Origin: Helicostylum pulchrum
Taxonomy: Eukaryota > Mucoromycota > Mucoromycetes > Mucorales > Mucoraceae
NCBI GenBank assembly: GCA_025677825.1
Contig: JAIXMO010000123.1
Location: 1 to 18,550 of the forward strand
DNA: 18,550 nucleotides
Direction of reading: 5' to 3'
The notes under the pieces: model-generated
Database searches by the model: none
What the model saw: the letters and a program-made list of their open reading frames with translations, nothing else
What the model was told of the DNA's origin: nothing
Made by a program: the position numbers and the translations under genes
Part shown: positions 1 to 9,475 of the stretch, piece after piece
How positions within the stretch are numbered: the stretch's first letter is position 1
Layout of the letters: each line of letters begins with the position of its first letter

Positions 1-345
1 TCAAGCAGCTCCTGCTCCTGTTGTAGTTGATATGAATCCTGCTTCCCCTGTCTCGTCTGATATTCCTATGCCTGGTGCACGCCGTAGTTTAAGCATTTTG
101 ATTGAAGATTCGGATTCATCGTCAAGCATTACGTCACCTTCCTTGGACTCAAATCATGAAGCAAGTAGCCCAGTTCATTCGAATACTTCTTCGCCTATTG
201 TTCAATTGGATAGATCTATTCCAACTAGACGTACTTTACTTGATACTGAAGTAAACTTCCCTGTCTACAGTACCATTAGAACTTCTAGACTTCCAGAATT
301 GTCAGTAGTTCAGGCCAACGTCGTTGACTACGATACAGCTTGCAG

Positions 346-404
346 GTATAATATAAATAATATATTGATTTGCTTATAAGTTAACTAAACCTATTAAATA
401 TCAG
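346..404 (+). other. intron 1 of the ISXO2-like gene
   Basis: Donor GTATAA after GCTTGCAG and acceptor ATATCAG, with a CTAAC-like branch site (gttaactaaac). The 59-bp intron splices in frame into RYLITEG. Confidence 0.6.
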
Positions 405-756
405 ATATCTTATTACTGAAGGTATTCTCTATGATGCGTCTTACCAAGGAATGCTTTGTCGTAACGGCGAGATTATGTCTTTGACATACAATGTCAACAG
501 GGGTATCTTATGGCGTTGTGGGCGACATGGCTGCTTGCAATAAGTCTAGAGAATCAGTTCTTAGCGGATCTTTCTTTTCTTGGAGAAAAACAGCTTTACC
601 AAAACAATTTCTTGTCCTGTATCTCTGGTTAGCAAAGGCTTCTCGTGACACGATCTCAGTTCTTACACGGTTACATCCTCAGACTCTTCGTGAACTTATG
701 TTGGACTTTTACCAGGTTATGCAAAATGATATTGGTGATCATGACGTCCGAAATTG

Positions 757-822
757 GTAAGACGCTGAACTTTAAGCATAGACAGTTTACTCTATTGTAT
801 TTTTACTCATATAATCTTTTAG
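757..822 (+). other. intron 2 of the ISXO2-like gene
   Basis: Donor GTAAGA and acceptor CTTTTAG. Removing 66 bp joins GAAATTG to GTGGTCCC, giving EIGGPG directly before VIVEIDE, the expected family order. Confidence 0.65.
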
Positions 823-1153
823 GTGGTCCCGGGGTTATCGTTGAGATAGACGAAAGTAAATTTGGTAAACGTAAATATAGCCATGGTCATCCTGTAGAAG
901 GAGTTTGGGTAGTTGGTGGTGTTGAGCGTACCCCAGAACGCAAGTGCTTTATGATGACCGTACCTAATCGAAACGCGGAAACTATGAAAAATATTATCAC
1001 TAACCATGTGCTCCCAGGTAGTATAATTCATACTGATTTTTGGAGAGCCTACAACGGTATTGTTGAATGGGAGATGTTCTACTGGGCATCGCGCTGTTAA
1101 TCACGAAGAGGGGTACGTAAATTCAGAAGGAACCCATACCAATACTATTGAAG

Positions 1154-1226
1154 GTAATACTACTGCTTATAGAGTTAAAAAAATAACTTTTCCTTAATAC
1201 TTATTATATATCAATTTGAACACTAG
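1154..1226 (+). other. intron 3 of the ISXO2-like gene
   Basis: Donor GTAATA and acceptor CACTAG. Removing 73 bp rebuilds the conserved NTIEG-TWNGVK block around the catalytic glutamate. Confidence 0.7.
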
Positions 1227-1736
1227 GTACCTGGAACGGTGTCAAAATTCGCTGTTTCCCGCGTTCAAGAACCAAAAAGAATATGCCCTGGGTTCTTCTC
1301 GAATTTATTTGGAGACGAAAGTATTTCGGGGACTTGTTCGGTGGTATGATGAAGTCGTTAAGAGAAGTTGATTTTGTGCCAGGAGATAGACAGAACTCGG
1401 TATATACAGAATATGGAAATGTTGAATCCGACGTAGAAGATGATCTTCCAGATTATAGTAGTGACGAAGAAGATGGCGAAGAAGAAAATGATGATGACGA
1501 CGATGATTATCGTCCTTATCCTCCCAGTTATAGTACTACGCGGAATATTATGAGTCAGGATACAAATGTCGGTGACTTAGTGGAGGAAGATGTTACTGGT
1601 GATATAAGATCCAACACAAACAACGAAAATACTTCGCAGAGAAGAAGATTGAATAATGAATCTATTCTTCCATTCGGAGTAGTTAGAAGAAGTAGAAGAA
1701 TAAGAATAACCAATATGACACTTGTTATAAATAACC

Positions 1737-1746
1737 AATAAATAAA
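1737..1746 (+). terminator. overlapping polyadenylation signals of the ISXO2-like gene
   Basis: Two overlapping AATAAA hexamers (1737-1742 and 1741-1746) overlap and follow the TAA stop codon at 1739-1741. The motif is common in AT-rich DNA, but the position is right for a fungal 3' end. Confidence 0.4.
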
Positions 1747-3013
1747 AACTTTAGAATGTTGTTAAGATATTTACAGTTCTAGTTAGTCCCTGTCGAGAAT
1801 AATTAATTAAAGTCGATTTTATACAATTCTAAATTTAACAATATAACTGTCGATATAATCTTCTTACATAATTCTATCATTTCAAATCACTTATTATTAT
1901 CACTTTTACCTTATTACCTATTACTTATAACCTATTATTATTATTTCTACTGTACATACAGTCAATATATGTAGTTAGTTGCTATATTTCAAGTATACTC
2001 ATAAAAGAGGTTCGTATTAATCTTCAGGTATAGTGCAATTATATTTTGCTATATTTACAGTATCGTTACATATAGCTAGAAACAAAAAATATCGTAGAAT
2101 AAATGATATTTTGCTACGAAGTCGTAAAAGCAGCTTAAATTTCTTCTTCCATAAATAATTTGATAAAACGTTTTAATTCAAAAGGATTAGGATATAAGCG
2201 AATATGGAGCTATTATCAGTGCATAGGATAGTAAATTACGGCTAAAACATAATATTTTGTGTATGTAATAAGCAATTCGTACTACGTATTAACTTAGAGA
2301 CTTGTTTAGATGTTAACATAACAGTTGTTTCTGTTGGAAAACTTACCTATTTATAATAACAACGGGAAGTATCGAATGTATTGAAGATAGAGCATACAAG
2401 TAGTAGCTTATTGTAAGATTATGGTCTCGTTTATAATAGTATCAAAGAAAAAGGAACAGAAACAATAAAGAAAATATTTCGTACTGTCAATCATTCTAAA
2501 ATTAACGGTCAAATACTTATTTTATATCTTTCTGAATGTTTCTGATAAATCTTCAATAAATTATCTTCTCTTAATTTCCAAATAGTTCTATTATAACATT
2601 AGTTTTGCGATATTAAATTCAACGAAATGACTTAAAAGATAGACAGATCTGATTTAACATAAAATCCACTCTAATCCTGTTTGTACTTGTAGATATTGAT
2701 AATCCTCCGAGTAACTACGTGCAAATAATTACTAGAGTATTCTATTTATATAAGTACTATTAAATACTTATCCAATAATTAAGGCTTCTCACGTCTTAGG
2801 ACTTGGTTAATAAAGCTTGAAAACTAAAAACTCAATGATTCCAAGACAATATAGAGAAACAAGGGGTTTTTAGGCTTTTCTCGTGTCAGTCACGTGACTA
2901 GAACTGTAAAAAATTTTAATTGGCCAAAATGTCATAAAAATCATTTTGGAACTATGCTATACCACGGTTACACAAAATATGTTACACAAGAAAAATCGCC
3001 TTTTATAGTAATT
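1747..3013. other. gene-free AT-rich spacer
   Basis: No open frame with recognisable protein similarity, no tRNA or rRNA signature and no array is visible in about 1.27 kb. Small structures only: a 12-bp palindrome at 2888-2899, an 8-bp inverted repeat CCAAAATG/CATTTTGG (2924-2931 and 2942-2949) and a doubled GTTACACAA near 2967-2990. It could include the unrecognised 3' remnant of the outer retrotransposon or degraded LTRs, but I cannot show that. Confidence 0.6.
2888..2899. promoter_or_regulatory. 12-bp palindrome containing a CACGTG E-box
   Basis: AGTCACGTGACT is a perfect palindrome. Its core GTCACGTGAC fits the RTCACGTG site of Cbf1-type bHLH factors in fungi. No gene start is visible next to it, so a function is speculative. 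Confidence 0.25.
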
Positions 3014-3117
3014 TTTTATTGCTCTCAATTATCCCAGATCCAGCGGTGGCCATATATTAGCTTTTAACCTTTTATTGCTCTCAATTATCCCAGATCCAGC
3101 GGTGGCCATATATTAGC
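3014..3117. repeat. 48-bp direct repeat, two copies at a 56-bp period
   Basis: Positions 3014-3061 and 3070-3117 carry the same 48 bases (from TTTTATTGCTCTC to CATATATTAGC on the plus strand), separated by 8 bases. Copy two contains the stop codon and last codons of the outer pol frame. The minus-strand unit contains GATCTGGGATAATT, close to GATCTGGGATATAATT at the start of the putative outer LTR (around 17233-17248). It may therefore be LTR-derived DNA joined to a deleted pol. Confidence 0.75.
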
Positions 3118-5393
3118 AAAGATCCTCAAAAGGTCATCACGTTCTTTTTGTGAAGGAGGTGTGAAATATTCACCACTAGTTATACTTGGTAAGTTTTCCA
3201 ATCTAGCAGCACTATTTCTCATTACTATTTTATTTTTATATGTTTTATCCCCACCCAATTCATTTGACTGGGTTGAAGGCGTTTCAAATAACCGGGACAA
3301 AGTATCAGGTAAGATATTATCAATGCCAGGTAAATGAATTATACGAAAATCGTACTGGAGAATTGTATCAAACCACGAAACAAGCATAGGGTTGGCCGTA
3401 CGTTGGGTATGGATATAGGTTAAAGCTTTATTGTCTGTGAATAGTGTAAATACAGAACCATAGATGTACTTGTGAAAACGTTTAAGAGAAAAAACAAGAG
3501 CTAATAACTCACGTTTACACGCGGAATATCTACGTTCACTTTTTGACAAGCTTTTTGCAATAAAAGAAATATACTTTATTTTACCATCTACTTTCTGCCA
3601 CAATGCTGATCCAATTCCTGTTAGAGAAGCATCACAACTTATATAGAAGGGGGCATTCATATCAGGATAGGATAAAATAACGTCATTTAAGAGCGCTTTT
3701 TTCAGATTGTCAAAAGCAGCTTGATGTGTATTATTCCAAAGTTTATCAAGGGATTTTTCATTTCTTAATTTATCAAGTGGTGCCATCATAGTTGAAACTT
3801 TTGGAATTAAGTTTCGGAAATAATTGATAAGCCCAGCGTACCTCATTATGTCGTGTCCTGATTTGGGAGTAGGAAACTCAATGACATTTACTAGTTTACG
3901 TCGATCCATACTAATACCTTGTGGTGAAATTCTAAAACCAAGCAGGTAAATTTCAGATTGAAATAGACAGCATTTGGCCGGATTTAACTTGAGGTTTACA
4001 TCAGTTAATCTTTGGATGACTTGCTTAAGATGATCCTTATGTTCTTCAACAGAATTGCTTGCGCAAACAATGTCATCAACAAAGTATCTTACAAATGGTA
4101 AACCATCCAATACAATGCTCATTGTTCTTTGAAATTGAGAACTTACATGACGAATACCAAAGACAGTGCCAATAGGTTGGTATTGAACACCCTTCCAAGT
4201 AAACGCCAGTTTATGACAGTCGGCTGGATTTAATTTTAAAGAATTAAAAGCAGATTTCAAATCAAGTGTTGAATAAACAGATGCACCTTTTAAATCTTCA
4301 AAGAGCTCACTGATTATTGGTAAAGGCATTCTATCAACTGTTTTAAGTAAAGCATTTATGTGACGTGGGTCATGACATACACGATATCCTGTTATATTTC
4401 CTTTGCCATCAGTTTTCTTTACAACAGTGAGAGGAGTATTCCATTCAGTGTTAGCAGGTGCTCTTTCAATAATACCAAGGTCAATCCATTCAGCTATCTG
4501 ATCATCAATAACCTTATGCATTTTTAAAGCAATTGGGTAAGGTTTTTTATATGCTGTTACATCAGTAGGAGTATCTAAACATACAACACTTTCAGGTACT
4601 GTACAGAATACACCTTTAGGAATGGATTGATTTAATTTTATATATTTGTTTATAAATTCCATAGCTGCATTATATTCATTAGGCTCACATGCAGGACATT
4701 TTTCACGAGCTGAGTTTTCTGCATCAATTGTTTCTAATAATTCGCTCTTATTGTTATATCGTCTATCAGCTTCAATGACATCTTGAGTGGAATCATGATC
4801 ATCATATGAAGTTGGTAAACCATAAATGCCCATGCCTAATGATGACATATAATCAGTACCAATGCTTATCGAAAATTCGTTATTATCATCGGTTAAATTC
4901 ATTACTTCAAATTCTTTTTTTAGAGTTTTACTATTACAGCTAACTGTTAAAGTACAAGTTCCGATCCTTTTGGTATACACATCATTATCCGCTAATTTTA
5001 TAAAATATTTGTATTGATTACTTTTATTAACTAGGTTTTTATTGATATGTTTTATATAATTTATATTTATTTTATTTTCTTTACAGAATTTCACGTCTAC
5101 TGAACTGAAAACAGCGCCACAATCAAGTAAAGCAGTCGTTCTATAAGAATTATTAATTAAAATAGGAAAGGTTATGTTATTAGTCACAACTTTATTTACT
5201 CTTTTATCTTTTTTTAGTTTAGACTTACATTCAAGAGCTAGTTGAGCTAAACGATGCTCATTGTCTTCATCGTCATTACTATTGTCCCCATCCTCCATGG
5301 TACTGTCTTCATCAGTAGTATCAGGAGTATCACTTCGACGAGCCATTCTTGATACCTTAGGCTTCTTTGCTTTAACAAATGCCTCACAACGAT
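3085..5393 (-). pseudogene. outer Ty3 element: end of gag zinc knuckle, protease, RT and RNase H; integrase lost
   Basis: The open frame reaches 5409, but its first codons come from the inner LTR and the ATG there is fortuitous; element sequence starts at 5393. In order: the last Cys of the gag zinc knuckle; a Lys-rich and acidic linker; an aspartic protease at about 5110-5140, where the active-site triad reads LLDCGAVFSS instead of the usual DTG or DSG; reverse transcriptase with VCHDPRHINA and the catalytic YFVDD near 4070-4090; RNase H with SCDAS near 3630 and FTDNKALTYI. It then reaches EYFTPP and KERDDLLR, the sequence that normally precedes the H2C2 integrase finger, and stops within about 12 unrelated codons in the 48-bp repeat. 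The whole integrase is therefore missing. With the odd protease triad this copy looks dead, although the frame itself is free of stops. Confidence 0.85.
5389..5393. repeat. target-site duplication of the inner chromovirus, left copy
   Basis: ACGAT directly precedes the 5' LTR and is repeated at 15752-15756 directly after the 3' LTR. Five bases is the usual Ty3/gypsy length. Confidence 0.9.
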
Positions 5394-5814
5394 TGATGTG
5401 ATCAAGCATATATACAGATATATATTCTCATATATATTTACACATACTTGATTATCTCACAGCTTTAACCATTATGACTAATACATATTTATTTTAACTA
5501 AGCCTTATCAACATCGCCCAGTAATAACTGATGTCTGGATACAGGATTAGAGGATTTCTATAATTGCATGTCTTGTCCGAAAGACTGGATTATATAATCA
5601 CGGCAGGAAATTAGATATGGAAAGTGTGGCACTTTAGCGTGGCACAAACACACTTATTTTATCTGTAAACTCAGACATGAAAAAGCTATATAAACCTCTA
5701 CCTTTTTCACGTAAATAAAACTTTTATCTGCTTTTGCGACTGATTACTTTCTTGTATCTTTTGTGTTTTTATTTTATTTTTGAATCTTTACTATTTCATA
5801 GCTCAGATTCCACA
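5394..5814 (+). repeat. 5' LTR of the chromovirus
   Basis: 421 bp from TGATGTGATCAAGC to CTCAGATTCCACA, matching 15331-15751 base for base as far as I can read. It holds a TATA box (5687-5694) and an AATAAA (5714-5719). Confidence 0.93.
5687..5719 (+). promoter_or_regulatory. LTR promoter: TATA box and nearby AATAAA
   Basis: TATATAAA at 5687-5694, followed 19 bases later by AATAAA at 5714-5719. The same pair lies in the 3' LTR. The order U3-TATA-polyA signal fits an LTR promoter with a short R region. Confidence 0.5.
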
Positions 5815-5822
5815 TTTTTTTT
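5815..5822 (+). other. oligo(T) at the expected primer-binding position
   Basis: Eight T residues directly follow the LTR end (CCACA). No TGG, the usual start of a tRNA-complementary primer site, is present here. The outer element also has CCACA followed by six T residues at its LTR end. See findings. Confidence 0.4.
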
Positions 5823-5935
5823 AATCATATTCGTTATATTTAAAAGTTTATTTCCCTTACCAGAAAAATCTCTTTTTCTCTTTTTTTTTATTTCAAACTC
5901 AAAACTTCTATTTTTAAAAATCCTTTTTTTCTGCT

Positions 5936-7590
5936 ATGACCGTGCCCACCTCTTCTCCTATTTGTTCTCCCGCTGCTGGTAACACTGACCATAACAATGC
6001 TGCTTCCCCTTCTGTCGCTAATACCGAGGTTATGAATAATAACATGGACGTTGACAGCTCTCTTGCTGAGGCTAACGTTAGCCATATTAATCATGCCGAC
6101 GTTGAAGCTGACATGAAGATTGCTTTTGCTTTGTTGAAGTCATCTATTAGGGATTTGTCTCTTTACATCGCTTCTGCTCCTGTTGGTGTTGAACTGACCA
6201 ACGCTCGTACTACTTTGGCAAACAAGTTGAAGGACTTGAAAATGATGAAGGCCGCGTGTTCGTCCATGGTTGATGATACTTCTTCTGTTGCTTCCTTGTC
6301 TTCTTCTTCTGCTGCTACTACTTCTTCTCCTGTTGCTCGTACAGAAACTTTTGTTTCTAGAGCCCCTACCACTATTGTTCCAAAGTTGTGCTTGTTTCAA
6401 TGGGAAGGTCAAGTGTTTAATCGTGCTTCTGGTCATCAAGTTTTTGCTGATATCAAGGCGTGTATCCAACACTTTGAAGATATCATGAATAGTCATTGTT
6501 TGGATTTGGATGCCAACTACTTGCGTTTGTTACCTCCACTCCTCTCTCCTACTGCTCGTATTTGGTATGATGATTTTTTGACAAACTATCGTACTGCTCA
6601 TGCTGCTTCTCCTACTTGGAATAATTTCACTACTGCTTTTACGGCTCGTTACGGTCTCAATGTTCATGAAGAACGTGCGCGTTGTGCTCGTGAATTGACG
6701 ATGATCAAGATGCTTCCTGGAGAATCGATCGAGAACTTTATTGACAGGTTCAATACTTTACGTCGACGTGCTGTTGATCAAGTGTTACCTAATTCATTAT
6801 TGATTGATACTTTTGGTCGTGCTCTTCCTAAGGGTTTGTTTGAGCAGATTACTATTTCTGTTGCCTCTCTGGATGATTCTAGAAAGTATGATTTGGACAT
6901 CATTACTACTTTTGCTCGGGACTTCTTTAACAAGTTCTACAAGAATGTTGGCTCTTCTTCTTCTTCTGCTTCTGCTAGTTCTTCTTCTGCTTCTGCTTCT
7001 TCTAGTTCGTCTCCTACTTCATCTAAAAGGTCACATGTACAAGCTGCTTTTGACAATGATGATGTTAAATCATCTTCTAAATCAAAGTATGCTCACGCAT
7101 ATACGCCTGGTGCTGGATCTAGTTCGGTTTCTCCTCCTGTATCACGTTCCGAAAGGAATAACCGCCCGCGTCGTAACAAGTATTGTTCCTACCATCGTGT
7201 AGACACACACAATACTGAAAACTGTCGTGCTGCTGCTGGTGCTAATGGTGAACCTTCTTCTTCTTCTTCGTCTTACGTCAATCGTCGGACATGTAGGCAC
7301 TGTGGAGCTGCTGGTTGGACGCCTGCACACATGTGTAACACTGCTGTTCGTGGTAACAATCCTCCTCCTCCTCCTCCTCAAGATGATACTCATCGTCGCC
7401 TTGCTGGTATGACTTTGTCGGAAGACGAGTTAAGTAACACCACGCCTTCTTCTACAGTATCAGTTGATGCTAACATTTCTGTTCCTCCCGTTCCTGTTGT
7501 TCCTCATCCTGACATCACTACTAGTGATATGGACGTCGACGTTGCTCTTGAGATTGCTGAGCAAGCACAGTTATGTAAGTTTCATGAAAT
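5936..7590 (+). CDS. chromovirus gag part of the gag-pol polyprotein (interrupted)
   Basis: The ATG at 5936 is the first in this frame, 121 bp after the 5' LTR and behind a T-rich leader. The open frame runs to 7729, but everything after 7590 is antisense DNA of the inserted transposon. Residues about 145-338 resemble a retrotransposon capsid (WYDDFL, PGESIENFIDRFNTLRRRA). A Ser/Ala tract from TCT/GCT repeats follows, then two putative zinc motifs: CSYHRVDTHNTENC (C-x2-H-x4-H-x4-C, about residue 416) and CRHCGAAGWTPAHMC (about residue 452). Gag forms the particle and binds the RNA. The original frame continues straight into protease at 9508, so no frameshift signal is needed. In this copy gag would carry 46 foreign C-terminal residues. 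Confidence 0.88.
6953..7016 (+). repeat. TCT/GCT-rich low-complexity tract in gag
   Basis: Runs of TCT with interspersed GCT encode a Ser/Ala linker between capsid and the zinc motifs. A separate CCT hexamer run at 7361-7378 encodes six prolines. Confidence 0.7.
7583..7590. repeat. 8-bp target-site duplication, left copy, Merlin-like copy 1
   Basis: CATGAAAT here is repeated at 9500-9507. Collapsing the two copies restores the gag-pol frame exactly. Confidence 0.9.
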
Positions 7591-7617
7591 GGGTCATTAT
7601 CATTTTAGGTCTCAGGT
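7591..7617. repeat. terminal end A of copy 1
   Basis: This end begins GGGTCATTATCA and contains GGTCTCAGG. Against end B, only about 15 of the first 27 positions agree, including TCTCA at positions 20-24, so the inverted repeat is weak. Confidence 0.6.
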
Positions 7618-7644
7618 TTATCTTTTTTATATAAATTTAGATAT

Positions 7645-8493
7645 TCACAATAGGTTATTAATAGAATTAATTAATCCGTTTAATGATGTTTTTTTAAGTG
7701 AATTAAAAGTATACAATGAGAATATATAGTCACTGTTTATTAATTTTTCATTACTATATATTAGATAGCTTATTTCTGTATTTTTTAGAAATCTTGATTT
7801 ATTTTTGTCATATATTTTTGAAACATCTGTAATATAATCATCATTTATTTCATTATTAGTATATCTGTAAAATATATTAGCAAATGTTTCTAATGTATTT
7901 CTATTATTAGCTTTTATTTTTTCGTATAGGTCATTATTTTTCTTTAATTTCGTTAAATTATCTTTTAATTTATTTATAACTTTTATAACCTCTTTCTTAT
8001 TATCTAATTTTTTATATTTATTTCTTTTGTTATCTTTATTTCTATCTTTTTCTAAATTCTCAATTAATTCTGGCATATAATCATCAGTTTCTTCACTATC
8101 TAATTCATAGTCTTCTTCCATAATATCTTTATTGCTATTATTATTATTATTATTTTCTATAGTTTTTATATATGCTGTATTATTAATCGTTTTTTTCTTA
8201 TAAATGGATATAGAATCATCTGTTTCAATATTCTCAATTAATTCTGGCATATCATCATCTGTATCATCATTATCTAGTTCATATTTTTCTTCCGTAATAT
8301 ATTTATTATCTTTATTTTGAACTTCCGGTGTATTTTTGAAGCTATTTGAAATAGGTCTGTTAAAAGATTTATAGCATAGATTTTCTCGTTTTAATAAATG
8401 TACTTTATTTTCTAGTTTTTTTATTTTTTTTAATAAATGTATATACTTTACCTTTTTTATTCTAACATATAAATTGATATTATATGAAGCCAT
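7645..8493 (-). CDS. accessory protein of the Merlin-like transposon, unknown family, 282 aa (copy 1)
   Basis: I do not recognise this protein. It starts at an ATG 54 bp after the transposase stop and ends 54 bp before end A, so it is a fixed part of the element. Visible parts: a Lys/Leu-rich, coiled-coil-like stretch (about residues 11-37); two diverged copies of a 23-residue acidic motif (about 68-90 and 126-148) sharing YELD and MPELIEN; an Asn run; a basic segment (149-175); a second heptad-like stretch (165-195); and a C-terminal region with aromatic and aliphatic patches (200-282). There are no signal peptide, membrane segment or cysteine motifs. AAAATTGA lies 31 bases before the start codon. 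It could help the transposase, bind DNA or be unrelated cargo; the sequence does not decide. Translation is identical to copy 2. Confidence 0.85.
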   Translation of the reverse strand: MASYNINLYVRIKKVKYIHLLKKIKKLENKVHLLKRENLCYKSFNRPISNSFKNTPEVQNKDNKYITEEKYELDNDDTDDDMPELIENIETDDSISIYKKKTINNTAYIKTIENNNNNNSNKDIMEEDYELDSEETDDYMPELIENLEKDRNKDNKRNKYKKLDNKKEVIKVINKLKDNLTKLKKNNDLYEKIKANNRNTLETFANIFYRYTNNEINDDYITDVSKIYDKNKSRFLKNTEISYLIYSNEKLINSDYIFSLYTFNSLKKTSLNGLINSINNLL

Positions 8494-8524
8494 ATTATCT
8501 TAAATTTTATTTATTATTAGAAAT

Positions 8525-8532
8525 TCAATTTT
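8525..8532 (-). promoter_or_regulatory. AAAATTGA octamer before the accessory gene, copy 1
   Basis: AAAATTGA on the minus strand within TATAAAAAAATTGAATTT, 31 bases before the accessory ATG. The same octamer precedes the transposase gene. Confidence 0.4.
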
Positions 8533-8547
8533 TTTATAAAAATACTT

Positions 8548-9426
8548 TTAATCTTTTAAGAAATTTTTCCATATATTATTTTCTCTGTTTTTCTTTCTCC
8601 ATTGATACTCTTTTAAATGCAGTAAAATATTTTTTTTATTACGATTTCTAGGAATAATACTTTGTTTTAAACCATTCCAAGTTCCTTCTATTGTGTTAGT
8701 GTGAACTCCAGTTATTGGGTCCTTAAAATTCTTAGAATGATTTACAGTTTTATGCTTATATCCGATATTCTTTAAATTATTATAACCCTTCCAACAATCA
8801 GTATAAATAGTGGTACCTTTTTTAATGTGTTTTTTTATAATTTCATCAATATTTTCAATATTTCTTTCTTCTATTGGAACTAAAAACATTTGTTTATTTT
8901 CATTCTTAATTTTATTTTTTAGTCTACTCCTTTGAATACCTCCAATAATCCAAGCACCCTCAACATTATGTCCTTTATTATACTTTCTTTTAGCAATTTT
9001 AGTTTCGTCAATTTCAACAATTTCATTTCTACCACCAATTTTATTAGTTTTATTTAATATTTGCTTATTTTTAATATATTTTCTGTATATTTTATTATAT
9101 GAGGATACTGTATTTTTACTAATTTTTAAGCTAGATGATATAAAAGATGAAGGTGCTTTACCCAAAAACAGATAAAGTATATGTAACTGTATATTTAATG
9201 GCAATCTCAATTTGTTAAATATTGTACTTCTAAGAGGAGAAAATGCTTTTCTACATTTATAAAACTTACAAACATATAATTTTTTCTTAAAATTTAATGT
9301 AGTGTCTTTTCCACATTTTTCACATTTGAGATACCTATTAACGTAATTATTTTTTATTAAGTAGTTTAAAGCTTCTAATTCGTTATCGAATACTTTTTTT
9401 AAAGATTGGTAAGATTCAATAAACAT
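8548..9426 (-). CDS. IS1595/Merlin-type (ISXO2-like) DDE transposase, 292 aa (copy 1)
   Basis: Predicted to cut and join the element ends. I start it at the ATG at 9426; the longer frame to 9453 depends on a TTG inside the upstream octamer. In order: an N-terminal zinc ribbon (Cys35, 38, 53, 58); a helix-turn-helix-like segment (about 95-118, SLKISKNTVSSY); then the DDE core with GGRNEIVEIDETK (Asp140), TTIYTDCWKGY (Asp210) and HTNTIEGTWNGLK (Glu247); and a Lys/Arg-rich C-terminus ending in YQWRKKNRENN. All catalytic residues are present and the length is normal for the family. Codon use is extremely A/T-biased compared with the surrounding chromovirus. No introns are seen, unlike the related gene at 1-1741. 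Probably functional. Confidence 0.93.
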   Translation of the reverse strand: MFIESYQSLKKVFDNELEALNYLIKNNYVNRYLKCEKCGKDTTLNFKKKLYVCKFYKCRKAFSPLRSTIFNKLRLPLNIQLHILYLFLGKAPSSFISSSLKISKNTVSSYNKIYRKYIKNKQILNKTNKIGGRNEIVEIDETKIAKRKYNKGHNVEGAWIIGGIQRSRLKNKIKNENKQMFLVPIEERNIENIDEIIKKHIKKGTTIYTDCWKGYNNLKNIGYKHKTVNHSKNFKDPITGVHTNTIEGTWNGLKQSIIPRNRNKKNILLHLKEYQWRKKNRENNIWKNFLKD

Positions 9427-9449
9427 ATGTTTTATAATAATAAAATAAT

Positions 9450-9457
9450 TCAATTTT
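9450..9457 (-). promoter_or_regulatory. AAAATTGA octamer before the transposase gene, copy 1
   Basis: AAAATTGA on the minus strand, 23 bases before the transposase ATG and close behind end B. Confidence 0.4.
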
Positions 9458-9475
9458 TATATATTAAACTATATA

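Larger units (their letters stand above)
1..1741 (+). pseudogene. ISXO2/IS1595 (Merlin)-type DDE transposase-like gene, four exons, 5' partial, three frameshifts
   Basis: The frame is open to the left edge (an in-frame ATG lies at 32), so the gene probably starts outside. I read exons at <1-345, 405-756, 823-1153 and 1227-1741, split by three GT-AG introns. Spliced, it gives a Ser/acidic N-terminal region, a partial zinc-ribbon (WRCGRHGC), SGSFFSW, then the DDE core: VEIDESKFGKRKY (first D), IIHTDFWRAY (second D) and GTHTNTIEG/TWNGVK (catalytic E, split by intron 3). The C-terminus (about 1425-1515) is a very acidic DDEE-rich tail followed by Arg-rich sequence. Single-base shifts near 535 (tgc-t-tgc), 746 (gtc-c-gaa) and 1065 (before GHRAVNH) are needed to keep the conserved frame, so it is probably a decaying copy. 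Assembly errors are the alternative. The family call is firm from the motifs; the exon model and the pseudogene status are inference. No terminal repeats are visible around it, so it may be an old element or a captured gene. Confidence 0.72.

Noticed and set aside
2331..2500. Possible solo copia-type LTR beginning TGTTGGAAAAC
   Set aside because: Only the first bases look right; no second copy, target duplication or convincing CA end could be found.
5394..5409. ATG at 5409 as start of the outer pol protein
   Set aside because: Those codons lie in the inner chromovirus LTR; the outer frame really continues from gag at 15757.
5734..5982. Hydrophobic Phe/Leu-rich small frame across the LTR end
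   Set aside because: The T-rich LTR and leader read as membrane-like by composition alone; it overlaps the gag start.
7142..7393. Minus-strand Arg-rich frame inside gag
   Set aside because: It is the reverse of the Ser/Pro-rich gag repeats; no ATG context or similarity supports it. The same applies to the frames at 6140-6496, 6270-6488 and 6804-7202.
7591..7729. C-terminal 46 codons of the open frame starting at 5936
   Set aside because: They are antisense DNA of the inserted transposon; the original gag frame resumes at 9508.
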